26,678 nt of DNA from a virus: IMG/VR virus record IMGVR_UViG_3300045921_000309, positions 1-26,678 of that record. One strand, given 5' to 3'. Below the pieces are notes generated by a model. That model searched no databases, was not told where the DNA came from, and saw only the letters and a list, made by a program, of their open reading frames with translations. Below are positions 12,170-20,363 of the stretch, piece after piece. The first letter of the stretch is position 1; the number at the start of each line of letters is the position of its first letter. The position numbers were made by a program, and so were the translations under genes.

Positions 12170-12394
12170 GTGAGCGAATTAAAAGATTTAGAAAACCGTC
12201 TAACCCTATTAGAGTCTCAAATGCTTAATGAGTTACGTCATATAAAAACTTCTATGGACAATTTCTCATTAAAGTTAGAACATATCTTAGCTTTACACTT
12301 AAAAATCATTTATTGGTTATTGGCTGTAATAACAATAACCTTAGTGGGGGTTAAGGGTGTTGAGCAACTTATAAAACTTGGAGGTGTATCATGA
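12170..12394 (+). CDS. XhlA-like coiled-coil membrane protein (holin accessory)
   Basis: This 74-residue protein starts at GTG 12170, directly after an in-frame stop. Residues 1-40 are a heptad-like coiled coil (LKDLENRLTLLESQMLNELR), and residues about 46-62 are one membrane helix (IIYWLLAVITITLVGV). The arrangement is that of XhlA-type proteins, which sit in the inner membrane and help holin-mediated lysis. No Shine-Dalgarno is visible before the GTG; an internal ATG at 12221 would cut the coiled coil. The stop overlaps the next ATG by four bases. Placing lysis genes before terminase is common in several phage groups. Confidence 0.6.
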   Translation: MSELKDLENRLTLLESQMLNELRHIKTSMDNFSLKLEHILALHLKIIYWLLAVITITLVGVKGVEQLIKLGGVS

Positions 12395-12591
12395 AATTAC
12401 TTAAGAAAATTGATGGATGGAAATCCATTCTTTCTTACATAGGAATAAACCTAAGTTCAGGTTCTTTTTTACCTATAGAAGCTATTAGTGAAGCCATAGC
12501 TAATCCAACAGCAAATTCTATTTTTAACGCTGTAGTTCATGTAGGATTAGCTTTAGGACTAACTCACAGAGCAATTAAAAATGTTAAGTGA
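12391..12591 (+). CDS. Small membrane-associated protein, holin candidate
   Basis: A 66-residue protein with an amphipathic start (MKLLKKIDGWKSILSYIGIN) and a hydrophobic segment near residues 42-56 (SIFNAVVHVGLALGLTH). Short phage proteins of the form NGWKT-xxGY ... NIxNxxxxxLLALGxxHRxxKN are annotated as holin-like, and this one fits that outline. GGAGGT lies six bases before the ATG, which overlaps the stop of the XhlA-like gene. Holin activity is inferred from size, hydrophobicity and partner. Confidence 0.5.
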   Translation: MKLLKKIDGWKSILSYIGINLSSGSFLPIEAISEAIANPTANSIFNAVVHVGLALGLTHRAIKNVK

Positions 12592-12856
12592 TAAAACAGC
12601 TTTAGTCTTAGAAGGAATTCGTAGGAGGCTAATTCAAGAATTAGATTTTGATGATATTCCTTCTGAGTACTTAATTGCTCAAGCAAAGAAAATACAAAAA
12701 GAAAAACTAGAAGAAATAATTGGGGGATGTTTAAAATCTCTTAATAATACAGAACTAGAGGGGGTGATTAAATTTTATGAAAAAGAAGGGCAAAAAGAAG
12801 AAAAAAGGTTGTTGAATGAAAAGCCCGTTTCCTTCGGACAGAAAAGTAACAAATGA
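12581..12856 (+). CDS. Hypothetical helical protein
   Basis: The 91-residue protein is mostly charged helix (ALVLEGIRRRLIQELDFDDI, LIAQAKKIQKEKLEEIIGG). It overlaps the upstream stop by 11 bases and the next start by 41. No Shine-Dalgarno is seen, so it is probably translated by coupling. Its place before the small terminase suggests a packaging or lysis accessory role, but nothing in the sequence identifies it. Confidence 0.6.
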   Translation: MLSDKTALVLEGIRRRLIQELDFDDIPSEYLIAQAKKIQKEKLEEIIGGCLKSLNNTELEGVIKFYEKEGQKEEKRLLNEKPVSFGQKSNK

Positions 12857-13334
12857 GCAGTGGGGGATTTATTCTGCTAAAATCTTTAACGACATTGTCG
12901 TTCATGGTCTTAAGGAACACGAGGTAGTTCAAAAATACAAAGACGAAATGCCTCCTGAAGTTTTAGTAACCATCTTTAGGAGGCAAGACCTTAAAAAATC
13001 AGTTAAACATCATTTAGAGTTAGTAGAAAAAGAATTTTTAGAAGTAAATCTTCCCTTAATCTTAGAAGCTAAAGCCTTAGCATTAACAATAACTCATAAA
13101 AAACTAGCTGATATTCTTTCTAACACAGAACTTTTAAACAATCTTTCAGTAGCAGACTTAAGAAGTTTAGTTTCTCAAGCTAAAGAACTAAACGAGATGA
13201 TAAGACTTGAACAAGGTCAATCAACAGAAATTGTAGAACACAGAAACTTAGACAAAGAAACCATTTTGGCTTTAATAGAGGAGGCTAAAAGTGACCCAGT
13301 CCTTAACGGACTACCAGATACAAGCTCTTCTTAA
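12816..13334 (+). CDS. Probable terminase small subunit
   Basis: A 172-residue, helix-rich protein immediately before the large terminase and overlapping it by 44 bases. It begins with an HTH-like segment (FNDIVVHGLKEHEVVQKYKD, residues 24-43) followed by long helices (VKHHLELVEKEFLEVNLPLI; LSVADLRSLVSQAKELNEMI), matching the layout of small terminases: N-terminal DNA binding, then oligomerisation helices. It would recognise phage DNA and feed it to the motor. AAAGG precedes the ATG. The assignment rests on position and helical layout rather than a motif. Confidence 0.6.
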   Translation: MKSPFPSDRKVTNEQWGIYSAKIFNDIVVHGLKEHEVVQKYKDEMPPEVLVTIFRRQDLKKSVKHHLELVEKEFLEVNLPLILEAKALALTITHKKLADILSNTELLNNLSVADLRSLVSQAKELNEMIRLEQGQSTEIVEHRNLDKETILALIEEAKSDPVLNGLPDTSSS

Positions 13335-14760
13335 GCATAAAGAAACTATTGGTAAGTTTCATGCATTTCTTAAAGCTACAAACACTTATCCACATGAAGG
13401 GCAATGGAAAGTAATCTTAGCTTTTTTTAAAGAGAAAAAAACTCGTCTCTTTGTTCAATGTGGAAGAAAGTGGGGTAAATCTTTTTGTGGTTTGTATATA
13501 GCTTGGAGGTTTGCCCTAGAAAATCCAAACTCTTTAACTTACATCATAGCTCCTACTAGGGTTCAAGCTGGTCAAATCTATTGGCAGCCTAAAAGACTTC
13601 AAACTTTTGGTCCTTCGGAGTTTTTAGATGATTCACTAAAATCTGAGTTTACTATCTACTTTAAAAACTCTTCTCAAATCATTCTTGGTGGTTCTGATAA
13701 AGCTCAAGCTCTAAGAGGTATTACTCCTGACTTACTTATCTATGATGAAACTAGAGACATAGACGAAGAATTTGATAACGCTATGCGTCCTAACCTTGCT
13801 GCTAAAAACGCAAGTATACTTTCTTTCTCTACACCTCCCGACAAAGAGTGTCATTACACAAGAATGAGGGATTTTTGGTTAAAGCAAGTAGCTAAAAACG
13901 AACCTGCTTACTTTTACATAGAAGCCCCTACATCATCTAATCCACTAATAGATAAAAAATTCTTAGAAGAAGAAAAGCAAAGACTATCAGAAACAGGAAG
14001 ACTAGCTGAATATGAACGAGAGTACGAAGGTAAATACATTCCCGGTGGTGCTAGTGCCGTTATTCCTATGTGGCATAAGTACAAAGACAAAATAATTAAA
14101 CCCCATCACTTAATGATGAAGATGATTGAGGGTGAAAAGAAGAAATGGGACTTTTACACTTTCTCAGATCCAGCTCAATCTTGTTTTGCTGTTTTGTTTG
14201 TTGCTCATAACTCTTATACGTCTCAGCTTTTAATCTTAGATGAAATCTATGAACTAGACAGAATGAAGACCCATGCTTCTAGGATTTTTCCTGTAATCCA
14301 AGAAAAGTGCTTATCTATTTATGACAGAGACGACCTTTGGTCTCATTACTATGACCCTGCTGAAAGTTGGTTTCAGGTTTCTGTTTATGACATGTTTGAT
14401 GTTTCTTTGTTAGCCGTTAAAAAACGGGGGGCTAAATCTCCTGAAAGGGTTTCTTTAATCAAAGACATGATTACAACCCCTAATACCCTCTTTGTCTCCG
14501 ATAGATGTAAAAAATTTGATTGGGAAATATCTAACTGGTGCTACAAAGAAGATGGAACCCTTCCTGATAAAGACGACCACCTAATCGACAACCTTTTTTA
14601 TGTCCTTGAGGTTACAGCCTTCTCTGTTAGACCTGAAGTAGACAAAGAACTATTCCCTCTTGAAGATGGGGAAGAATTTGAAAAAGACACTGGAACTTTT
14701 GAGGACTTTATGAAAGAATTAGTCCTTAAACAAGACGCCTTTGCTTTTATGGATAAATAG
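13291..14760 (+). CDS. Terminase large subunit
   Basis: The 489-residue protein is the ATP-driven packaging motor and nuclease. The ATPase domain has a Walker A variant GRKWGKS at residues 58-64 and Walker B LLIYDE at 148-153, followed by the coupling motif FSTPP (179-183). The segment SNPLIDKKFLEEEKQRLSE and YEREYEGKYIPGG leads to an RNase-H-like nuclease domain with FSDPAQS (Asp 293), LLILDEIYEL and DDHLIDNLFY near residue 430 as the metal ligands. Full family length. The start is GTG 13291, six bases after AGGAGG, within the end of the small subunit gene. Confidence 0.95.
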   Translation: MTQSLTDYQIQALLKHKETIGKFHAFLKATNTYPHEGQWKVILAFFKEKKTRLFVQCGRKWGKSFCGLYIAWRFALENPNSLTYIIAPTRVQAGQIYWQPKRLQTFGPSEFLDDSLKSEFTIYFKNSSQIILGGSDKAQALRGITPDLLIYDETRDIDEEFDNAMRPNLAAKNASILSFSTPPDKECHYTRMRDFWLKQVAKNEPAYFYIEAPTSSNPLIDKKFLEEEKQRLSETGRLAEYEREYEGKYIPGGASAVIPMWHKYKDKIIKPHHLMMKMIEGEKKKWDFYTFSDPAQSCFAVLFVAHNSYTSQLLILDEIYELDRMKTHASRIFPVIQEKCLSIYDRDDLWSHYYDPAESWFQVSVYDMFDVSLLAVKKRGAKSPERVSLIKDMITTPNTLFVSDRCKKFDWEISNWCYKEDGTLPDKDDHLIDNLFYVLEVTAFSVRPEVDKELFPLEDGEEFEKDTGTFEDFMKELVLKQDAFAFMDK

Positions 14761-14763
14761 CCT

Positions 14764-15042
14764 ATGACACAAACACCTCCAGTCTTTTACGTTGACGTCC
14801 TTTCCCAAGCTGCCATTAAAGCCCTCTCAGATTGGATACCAATGCTAGCTGAGATGAAGGCTGAAATAGCCTCTCTAAGCCACAAAATTGACCTATACGA
14901 GGCGAAAATAGAAGAGCTTGAGTCTAAGGTAGGACAAAGCCAAGAAAACGCCACAGAAACGATTTTTGGGCGTAAGGCTTACTATAAAAAACTAGCTGAA
15001 GAGGTAGAAGACGAACTCATTAACGGACCTAAAGTAGCTTAA
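14764..15042 (+). CDS. Coiled-coil protein between terminase and portal
   Basis: A 92-residue protein with a heptad-rich middle (IPMLAEMKAEIASLSHKIDL then YEAKIEELESKVGQSQ) and an acidic helical end. It starts three bases after the terminase stop with no Shine-Dalgarno, so it is probably translated by coupling. Unknown function; position suggests a packaging or portal accessory protein. Confidence 0.65.
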   Translation: MTQTPPVFYVDVLSQAAIKALSDWIPMLAEMKAEIASLSHKIDLYEAKIEELESKVGQSQENATETIFGRKAYYKKLAEEVEDELINGPKVA

Positions 15043-15043
15043 T

Positions 15044-17083
15044 ATGCAAAACCTAGCCCTAGAACAGTACATAGCAGACGGAAGAAAAGCCCTAAAACCC
15101 ATCTGGTGTGAAAAAGACTGGAAAAGTAAAACAACGTTTGTAAAATGGTTTTTAGAGAATCTCTCAGCTTTAGAAGAAATTCATGAATCTAGGATAGTAT
15201 CTCAACAAAACTATCTTGCTTGGTATCTTGGGTGGTATGACTCTAACCTTGAGTATCGTCTAATTAGACCAACCAGAAGAAACTATAGCTTAACCGACTA
15301 CTCTGTCCCTACAATGATAAATCAACTCTTCTTCCTTACAGAGGCTTCTGTAGCTAAAGAGTCTCTTCAAAAACCTACTTTTGAAGTTTTACCTAGCAAC
15401 GTAGAAGAATCAGGAGACAGGTTATCTTCTAGGTCAATGAAACCACTCCTTGATACTCTTGCAAGAAAAAATAACTCAGAAATTCTTTTTCAAGAAAACT
15501 CAAGAAGAACTAAAGTTTTTGGAGAAAATTACATCTATGTTGGTTGGGATAAAGACTTTACTACTTTTGATGACTCTGGAACTACTATTATTGGCGATGT
15601 GGTTATTCGTGCTATAGAACCTTATTACGTCTTATACCCAACTAGAAAGAGCTGGGATGAAGTCGAATATGTAACTATACTTTGGGATGTTCTTAATAAA
15701 GAAGAAGCTGAAAAGATATATAAAGTTTCCCTAGAAAAAGATTCTACTAACACAGTTTATGGCTTTCAAAGACCAGATACTCCAACTAAAACTCCTGATG
15801 AAGTAGTAGTCTATAAATTCTTCCACAAACCTACTGTTCATGTCCCTAATGGTATTGTAGCTACCATTATTGGAAATAAAGTCGTTGAGTTTAATACAGA
15901 AAAATATCCTTATGACCATAAACAACTTCCTTTAGTTAGAAGAACTGATATTGATGTTCCAGGAAGCGTATTTGCTGAATCTGTTTATCGTTGGGCAGTT
16001 CCTATTCAACACCAAATAAACAAACACTACTACCTAAACTCAAGAGCTATTCTTCTAGCAAGCCATCCTAAGTGGATGATGTATAAAGGAGCTTGTGACA
16101 TTAAATCTCTAGGAAATGCTGCAACTATAGTCCAAGTTAAACCAGGAATGGGTTATCCTCAGCTAGCCGTTTTTAACTCCATCTCCCAAGATAATCTTCA
16201 GCTTCTAAGTTTATACGAAAGAAATTTACAAATAGTTTTTGGTATTCAAGGCGTTTCTCTTGGAACTCCTCCTCCGGGTTCAAGAAGTAAGAACATGCTT
16301 GATTTTTATGCAGAAGAAGAAAGACGAAGAAATTCAACTCAACTAATCAAACACAATGAATGCATCAGACAAGTCTTTCAATTAGCCGCTTCTGTTGTTG
16401 GTTCTTACTATCCAGTAAATCCTGAAAGAATGGTTAGGATTCTTGGTAGTGATGCTAATTGGGAAATTAGAAAAATTGGAGACTTTAGATTCTCTTCAGA
16501 GTATGAAGTCATTGTTCAAAACTCAAACGGATTCTCTGATTCTATTCAAGGAAGAATGGAAGAAATTGAAAAACTTCTTCAAATGTTTCCCGGTTCCATA
16601 TCTCCTCAACAAGCCTTTAATATTTTGCAATATAAGATACCTGAAAAGTATTACGACATTGTGACAGTAGCTCTTAAATCTGCTCAAGCAGAAAATGAAA
16701 TGTTCTTAGATGGAAATCTTTTACAAGACCCTGATATTGGAGAAGACCATTTAGTACACTTAGAGCAACATTATTTACTTCTTCAAACTAGAAACTACAA
16801 AGAAGACACTCAACTTAGAAAAGAATATTTTGAACACCATATTGGAATTCACGAAATGGTTTTATATGATAAAATTCAAACTAACCCAATGTTAGGTGAA
16901 ATGGTAAAAAGCAAATTCCCATATTTCCCAGTATTCTTTAGACCAGAACCAGAATTGCCACCGCCACCACCACCTATGCCACCACCTATGCCAAATGAAG
17001 ATTTATCAAAACAAGGTGCACCACAAGAGCTACCTCCTCAAAATGGTGTACCTCAAGAAGAAATGAATATGATTAACCAATAA
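15044..17083 (+). CDS. Portal protein
   Basis: A 679-residue protein in the standard position between terminase and scaffold. The N-terminal part (residues 1-110, with RIVSQQNYLAWYLGWYDSN and RNYSLTDYSVPTMINQLFFL) and the later segments GENYIYVGWDK, RAIEPYYVLYPT, DVPGSVFAESVYRWAVPIQH (then QINKHYYLNSRAIL) are typical of large podovirus-type portals: wing, crown and stem helix. The dodecameric portal forms the DNA channel at one capsid vertex. The end is proline-rich (PELPPPPPPMPPPMP) and disordered. The start has no Shine-Dalgarno and lies one base after the upstream stop. Confidence 0.85.
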   Translation: MQNLALEQYIADGRKALKPIWCEKDWKSKTTFVKWFLENLSALEEIHESRIVSQQNYLAWYLGWYDSNLEYRLIRPTRRNYSLTDYSVPTMINQLFFLTEASVAKESLQKPTFEVLPSNVEESGDRLSSRSMKPLLDTLARKNNSEILFQENSRRTKVFGENYIYVGWDKDFTTFDDSGTTIIGDVVIRAIEPYYVLYPTRKSWDEVEYVTILWDVLNKEEAEKIYKVSLEKDSTNTVYGFQRPDTPTKTPDEVVVYKFFHKPTVHVPNGIVATIIGNKVVEFNTEKYPYDHKQLPLVRRTDIDVPGSVFAESVYRWAVPIQHQINKHYYLNSRAILLASHPKWMMYKGACDIKSLGNAATIVQVKPGMGYPQLAVFNSISQDNLQLLSLYERNLQIVFGIQGVSLGTPPPGSRSKNMLDFYAEEERRRNSTQLIKHNECIRQVFQLAASVVGSYYPVNPERMVRILGSDANWEIRKIGDFRFSSEYEVIVQNSNGFSDSIQGRMEEIEKLLQMFPGSISPQQAFNILQYKIPEKYYDIVTVALKSAQAENEMFLDGNLLQDPDIGEDHLVHLEQHYLLLQTRNYKEDTQLRKEYFEHHIGIHEMVLYDKIQTNPMLGEMVKSKFPYFPVFFRPEPELPPPPPPMPPPMPNEDLSKQGAPQELPPQNGVPQEEMNMINQ

Positions 17084-17093
17084 GGAGTTTATT

Positions 17094-17252
17094 ATGGATA
17101 GATTAACAGAATTACAAGCAGAAGCATTTAGGATTATAAGATTTATAGAACAAGCACAAGTTAAACTTCAACAAATAAATAAGGAGATAAATGAGCTTGA
17201 AACCACTAATAACAATAAAACAGAAGAAAGAGATAGCGAACCTCAAGGATGA
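17094..17252 (+). CDS. Small coiled-coil protein after portal
   Basis: A 52-residue frame, MDRLTELQAEAFRIIRFIEQ followed by AQVKLQQINKEINELETTNN and a charged tail. AAGGAG stands eight bases before the ATG and 10 bases after the portal stop. Its last 62 bases overlap the next gene in another frame, and both starts have good ribosome sites. Helical with heptad spacing; possibly a virion or scaffold accessory. Function unknown. Confidence 0.6.
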   Translation: MDRLTELQAEAFRIIRFIEQAQVKLQQINKEINELETTNNNKTEERDSEPQG

Positions 17253-17385
17253 CATTCAAGACTTTGCTGATGCTATCAATGCCGAAGTAACAGCAGAGCT
17301 AGCTACTGAAGATGGGTTTGAGCATTTAGTGTTCACGCCTAAATCTTGGGCTAAAAGAGAACAACCAAAGCTATTTGAAGATTAA
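17191..17385 (+). CDS. Small hypothetical protein
   Basis: The 64-residue protein (MSLKPLITIKQKKEIANLKD, DIQDFADAINAEVTAELATE and a C-terminal TPKSWAKREQPKLFED) is helical and acidic, without a known motif. AAGGAG lies five bases before the ATG inside the preceding small gene. The following scaffold promoter begins 13 bp after the stop. Confidence 0.6.
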   Translation: MSLKPLITIKQKKEIANLKDDIQDFADAINAEVTAELATEDGFEHLVFTPKSWAKREQPKLFED

Positions 17386-17397
17386 CCTTAAAAGGCT

Positions 17398-17430
17398 TTG
17401 ACACTAAAGTTTATTTTGTGACATTATAAT
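17398..17430 (+). promoter_or_regulatory. Promoter of the scaffold gene with TGACACTA element
   Basis: TTGACA (17398-17403), with TGACACTA at 17399-17406, is followed by CATTAT at 18 bp or a perfect TATAAT (17425-17430) at 21 bp. With TATAAT the start point falls on the ATG at 17437, giving a leaderless message; no Shine-Dalgarno is present. Confidence 0.6.
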
Positions 17431-17436
17431 GCATAT

Positions 17437-18570
17437 ATGAGCGAAGAAGGAGCTATTACAGGAACCGACACAGGAACTAATACAGAAACTAATACAGAAA
17501 CTACAGAGAAAAAGAAGGTTAACTTTGATAGTCCTCTTCCTTTTATGAGTCCTGAAGAGGATCAAGCTTTAGAATCTCAAGAAAAAGAGACTAAAGAGAA
17601 TACAGAAGAAGAAAGTCCAGAAGAGAAAAAGCCTTCTGATTGGGATGATTCTCCGCCTGAAGTTGAAACATTGATATTTAACAATGAAATGTATGAAGTC
17701 CCTAAAGATTGTACTGTTCAAGTAAAAGTAGCGGGGAAGCTTTATGATATTCCCTTAGAAGAACTTAAAAGTAATTATGCTGGAAAGCAGTATTACGATA
17801 AAAAACTCTCTGAAGTAGATTTAAAATCCAAGCAGGTTCAAAGAGAAAAAGAGCAAATAGAAGCAGTTCTTTCTAACTATTCAAGGCTTTTAGCTGATGA
17901 CCCTATATCAGCTTTAAGCTTAGGGTTTGAGGCTTCTGGGCTAGATGAAGAAACCGCTTTAAGAAAAGTTTATGCCACCATAATAAAAGAAGCGACTAAT
18001 TTTATTAAAATGGATGAGCAAGCTCAAGTAGCTTTTTTAGAAAAGAAACTTCTTGATAGAAAGAGAAATCAAATTGAGGGCGAAAAAAGAAAGCTAACCC
18101 AAGAGAGAACTCAAGCTGAACAAGAAAGGTGGATTTCTTCTGAACTGCAAGCTAGAGGCAAGACTTGGCAGGATTTTGCTAACGCTTTTGAGACCTATAA
18201 CCGTATTGCAGAGCAAAACCCTGTTTTAAAACTAGACCCATCTTCTCCTATTGAAGAGCAAGCAAAAAGAGTCTTGTCTTTTATGGATGAATCTGAGAAA
18301 TTTATACAAGTAGCTTCTATAGCCGAAAAATATCAAGCACCTGAAGAGGTTCTCTTTGATGTGTTTGATGTGATTAAGGCTAATAAGCTTGACCCTAGTG
18401 ACGCTGATTATTTTTTTAAAGAGTTATTAGGGAAAAGAGACCGAAAGGCGGAGAAGGCTTCTCCTAAACCTAAAGCGGGACCTCAAAAAGAAACAAAACC
18501 TTCTGAGGAGGAGGAATGGAGAAAGAGGCTTAAGGAGTCCTTAAAGTCTCCACTACCGTTCATGTCTTAA
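17437..18570 (+). CDS. Head scaffolding protein
   Basis: A 377-residue, highly charged protein directly before the major capsid gene, as expected for an internal scaffold that guides procapsid assembly and then leaves. The N-terminus is Thr/Glu-rich and disordered; residues about 85-115 form a small folded segment (VQVKVAGKLYDIPLEELKSN); residues 120-330 are long helices (KKLLDRKRNQIEGEKRKLTQ and neighbours). The heptapeptide SPLPFMS occurs at residues 32-38 and again as the last seven residues, encoded by different synonymous codons at every degenerate position. The C-terminal end of scaffolds commonly binds the capsid protein. The start lacks a Shine-Dalgarno. Confidence 0.8.
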   Translation: MSEEGAITGTDTGTNTETNTETTEKKKVNFDSPLPFMSPEEDQALESQEKETKENTEEESPEEKKPSDWDDSPPEVETLIFNNEMYEVPKDCTVQVKVAGKLYDIPLEELKSNYAGKQYYDKKLSEVDLKSKQVQREKEQIEAVLSNYSRLLADDPISALSLGFEASGLDEETALRKVYATIIKEATNFIKMDEQAQVAFLEKKLLDRKRNQIEGEKRKLTQERTQAEQERWISSELQARGKTWQDFANAFETYNRIAEQNPVLKLDPSSPIEEQAKRVLSFMDESEKFIQVASIAEKYQAPEEVLFDVFDVIKANKLDPSDADYFFKELLGKRDRKAEKASPKPKAGPQKETKPSEEEEWRKRLKESLKSPLPFMS

Positions 18571-18577
18571 TAGTTAA

Positions 18578-18618
18578 GACCTCCGAAGGAAGGGATTAAA
18601 ACTTTTTTTTGGGAGGTC
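18578..18618 (+). promoter_or_regulatory. Hairpin that can mask the capsid gene ribosome site
   Basis: GACCTCC (18578-18584) is perfectly complementary to GGAGGTC (18612-18618), which contains the Shine-Dalgarno of the major capsid gene six bases before its ATG. The 27-base loop includes a run of eight T residues. It could control translation of the capsid gene. Confidence 0.5.
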
Positions 18619-18622
18619 AAAT

Positions 18623-19834
18623 ATGTCTTTCGGGGGTACCGATTTACAGAAAGCTCTTGACGATGTAAACGCACAAGAGCTGTTTAAGATAGATTTTCTC
18701 GAGTATTACGAGAATACTTTTAATACTGCTTCCCCTTTCTGGGAAAGGGTTAAAAAGCCAAAAACTTTTGTAGGTAAGAGACTTGAATTTCCAGCTCCTT
18801 TAGGCTTTATGGGTGCTGCTGGTTCTGGAAAGATACCAGAGAGTCGTCCTGCTAAGTATGCAACCGTAAATATCACTTCTAAGAAAATGTATGCGAAAGG
18901 TCTAATAGAGAGGGAGGCTCTTGGTGAGGCTTCAAACTCTAAGGGTGCTTTCGTTGATGCTCTTAAGGAGTTGGTAAGAAAAACTGCAGAAGCTGATACT
19001 TTTAACCATCAAAGGGCTGCTTTTGGGAGTGGAACTGGGGCTCTTGGTACGATTCAGTCTGTAGTTGATAACGGAGGTGGGCAGTACACTTTAGTTATTA
19101 CTACAGGTACTTGGAAGAGTGCTAACTGGGAAGAAGAGATGCTTGTAAACATTCAGTCAGGTAATACCGACTTGTTTGTTATTAGTTCCGTTACTGAATC
19201 TACAAGAACAGTAGTTGTTCAAAGACAAGCTGGGGGAACTAAAGTCCCTGCTGTTAACGATGTAGTGTTTATGCAAAGCTCTGAGAATAACGATATTCTT
19301 GGGCTTGAGGGAGTATGCTTAGCTACTTCTGGTACTTTGTATGGAGTTAACGTTCAAAGAAGGTGGAAGTCTTATCAAATTCTTAATTATGGTGTAGCGA
19401 TTGACCATAAGCTTTTTAATAAGCTTTGTTTAGGAGTTGAAAAGTCCACTGGTAAAACTCCAAAGTTAGCAATTACTTCATATCTACTTTATGAAGCAGT
19501 GCTAAACACAATGGAAAGCCAAAAGAGGTATGCTCAGCCTAGCTCTAACACTGGTAACTACTCATTTAGGGGAGTTGAGATTATGACCTCATCTGGACCT
19601 ATTGAGCTTTTCCCTGACAGATTCTGTAGGGATGATATGGTGTATGTTCTTAACCCTGATTATATAGCTTATTACAGAAGACCAAATTCTGGATGGGTGA
19701 ATGAGGACGTTAAGAATCCTTATGGAATGTTGAGGGTAGTGGATGATGACCAGTTTGAGCTAAGACATGCTACTTATGGTCAATTATTTATTGCTCCTAC
19801 CTTTCAAGGTGTAGCAACTGGTGTATTAGCATAG
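18623..19834 (+). CDS. Major capsid protein
   Basis: A 403-residue protein following the scaffold. It has an N-terminal helical arm (LQKALDDVNAQELFKIDFLE), a mid region EFPAPLGFMGAAGSGKIPES and KKMYAKGLIEREALGEASNS typical of the extended loop and spine helix of HK97-fold capsid proteins, a helix near residue 115 (FVDALKELVRKTAEADTFNH), an inserted beta domain (GTIQSVVDNGGGQYTLVITT) and the P-domain strands near the end (YVLNPDYIAYYRR). It forms the icosahedral shell. GGGAGG lies before the ATG and can be sequestered by an upstream sequence. Identity rests on position, size and fold pattern. Confidence 0.8.
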   Translation: MSFGGTDLQKALDDVNAQELFKIDFLEYYENTFNTASPFWERVKKPKTFVGKRLEFPAPLGFMGAAGSGKIPESRPAKYATVNITSKKMYAKGLIEREALGEASNSKGAFVDALKELVRKTAEADTFNHQRAAFGSGTGALGTIQSVVDNGGGQYTLVITTGTWKSANWEEEMLVNIQSGNTDLFVISSVTESTRTVVVQRQAGGTKVPAVNDVVFMQSSENNDILGLEGVCLATSGTLYGVNVQRRWKSYQILNYGVAIDHKLFNKLCLGVEKSTGKTPKLAITSYLLYEAVLNTMESQKRYAQPSSNTGNYSFRGVEIMTSSGPIELFPDRFCRDDMVYVLNPDYIAYYRRPNSGWVNEDVKNPYGMLRVVDDDQFELRHATYGQLFIAPTFQGVATGVLA

Positions 19835-19842
19835 GAGGAACT

Positions 19843-20355
19843 ATGGCTTTAAATGGAAATATAGATTTATCAAATGGAGTTATGATTTCTGCTGAAAGCG
19901 GGAAGGTAACTCTAGGAACAGTGGGAGACCAGCCAATTCAGTTCTTCGCTAATAACGCTGCGACTAGGGGAATAATGGAGCTTAGGGTTTCAACTGCTGA
20001 AGCTAATATGGCTTCAGGTCCAGCGACTCTAACTGGAATTATTCCTGATGGAGCTTTTGTTATTGGAGTAAGTGCTGTTATTACTGAGGCTTTAGTAGGA
20101 GCTGGTGTAACTGGGGTTCAGCTTGGAGATGGTAGCAGTGCAAACTATTGGGGAGCTATAAACGCTCTTACAGTAGGTTCTGCTCTTAATCCAGCTGGAA
20201 GAACTTCAGGTGCTACTTTTGGAACCAACCTTATTAACGGAATAATTGCGATTGCTCCTGTAAATATCATTGTTGATGATGTTGGTGGAACTACTACTGC
20301 TGGAAAGGTTAGGGTGAATGTTTATTACTTCGCACTACCTAATCCAAATACGTAA
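19843..20355 (+). CDS. Capsid decoration or head-fibre protein
   Basis: This 170-residue protein is rich in Gly, Ala, Thr and Val, with beta character and almost no charge. Its first 45 residues (LNGNIDLSNGVMISAESGKV, then LGTVGDQPIQFF) resemble the N-terminus of the next gene's product, suggesting a shared attachment segment. The remainder (GAFVIGVSAVITEALVGAGV and neighbours) looks like a beta-sandwich. It follows the capsid gene by eight bases with AGGAGG before the ATG and is closed off by a terminator, so it is made together with the capsid protein in high amount. Confidence 0.65.
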   Translation: MALNGNIDLSNGVMISAESGKVTLGTVGDQPIQFFANNAATRGIMELRVSTAEANMASGPATLTGIIPDGAFVIGVSAVITEALVGAGVTGVQLGDGSSANYWGAINALTVGSALNPAGRTSGATFGTNLINGIIAIAPVNIIVDDVGGTTTAGKVRVNVYYFALPNPNT

Positions 20356-20363
20356 TTAAAATA

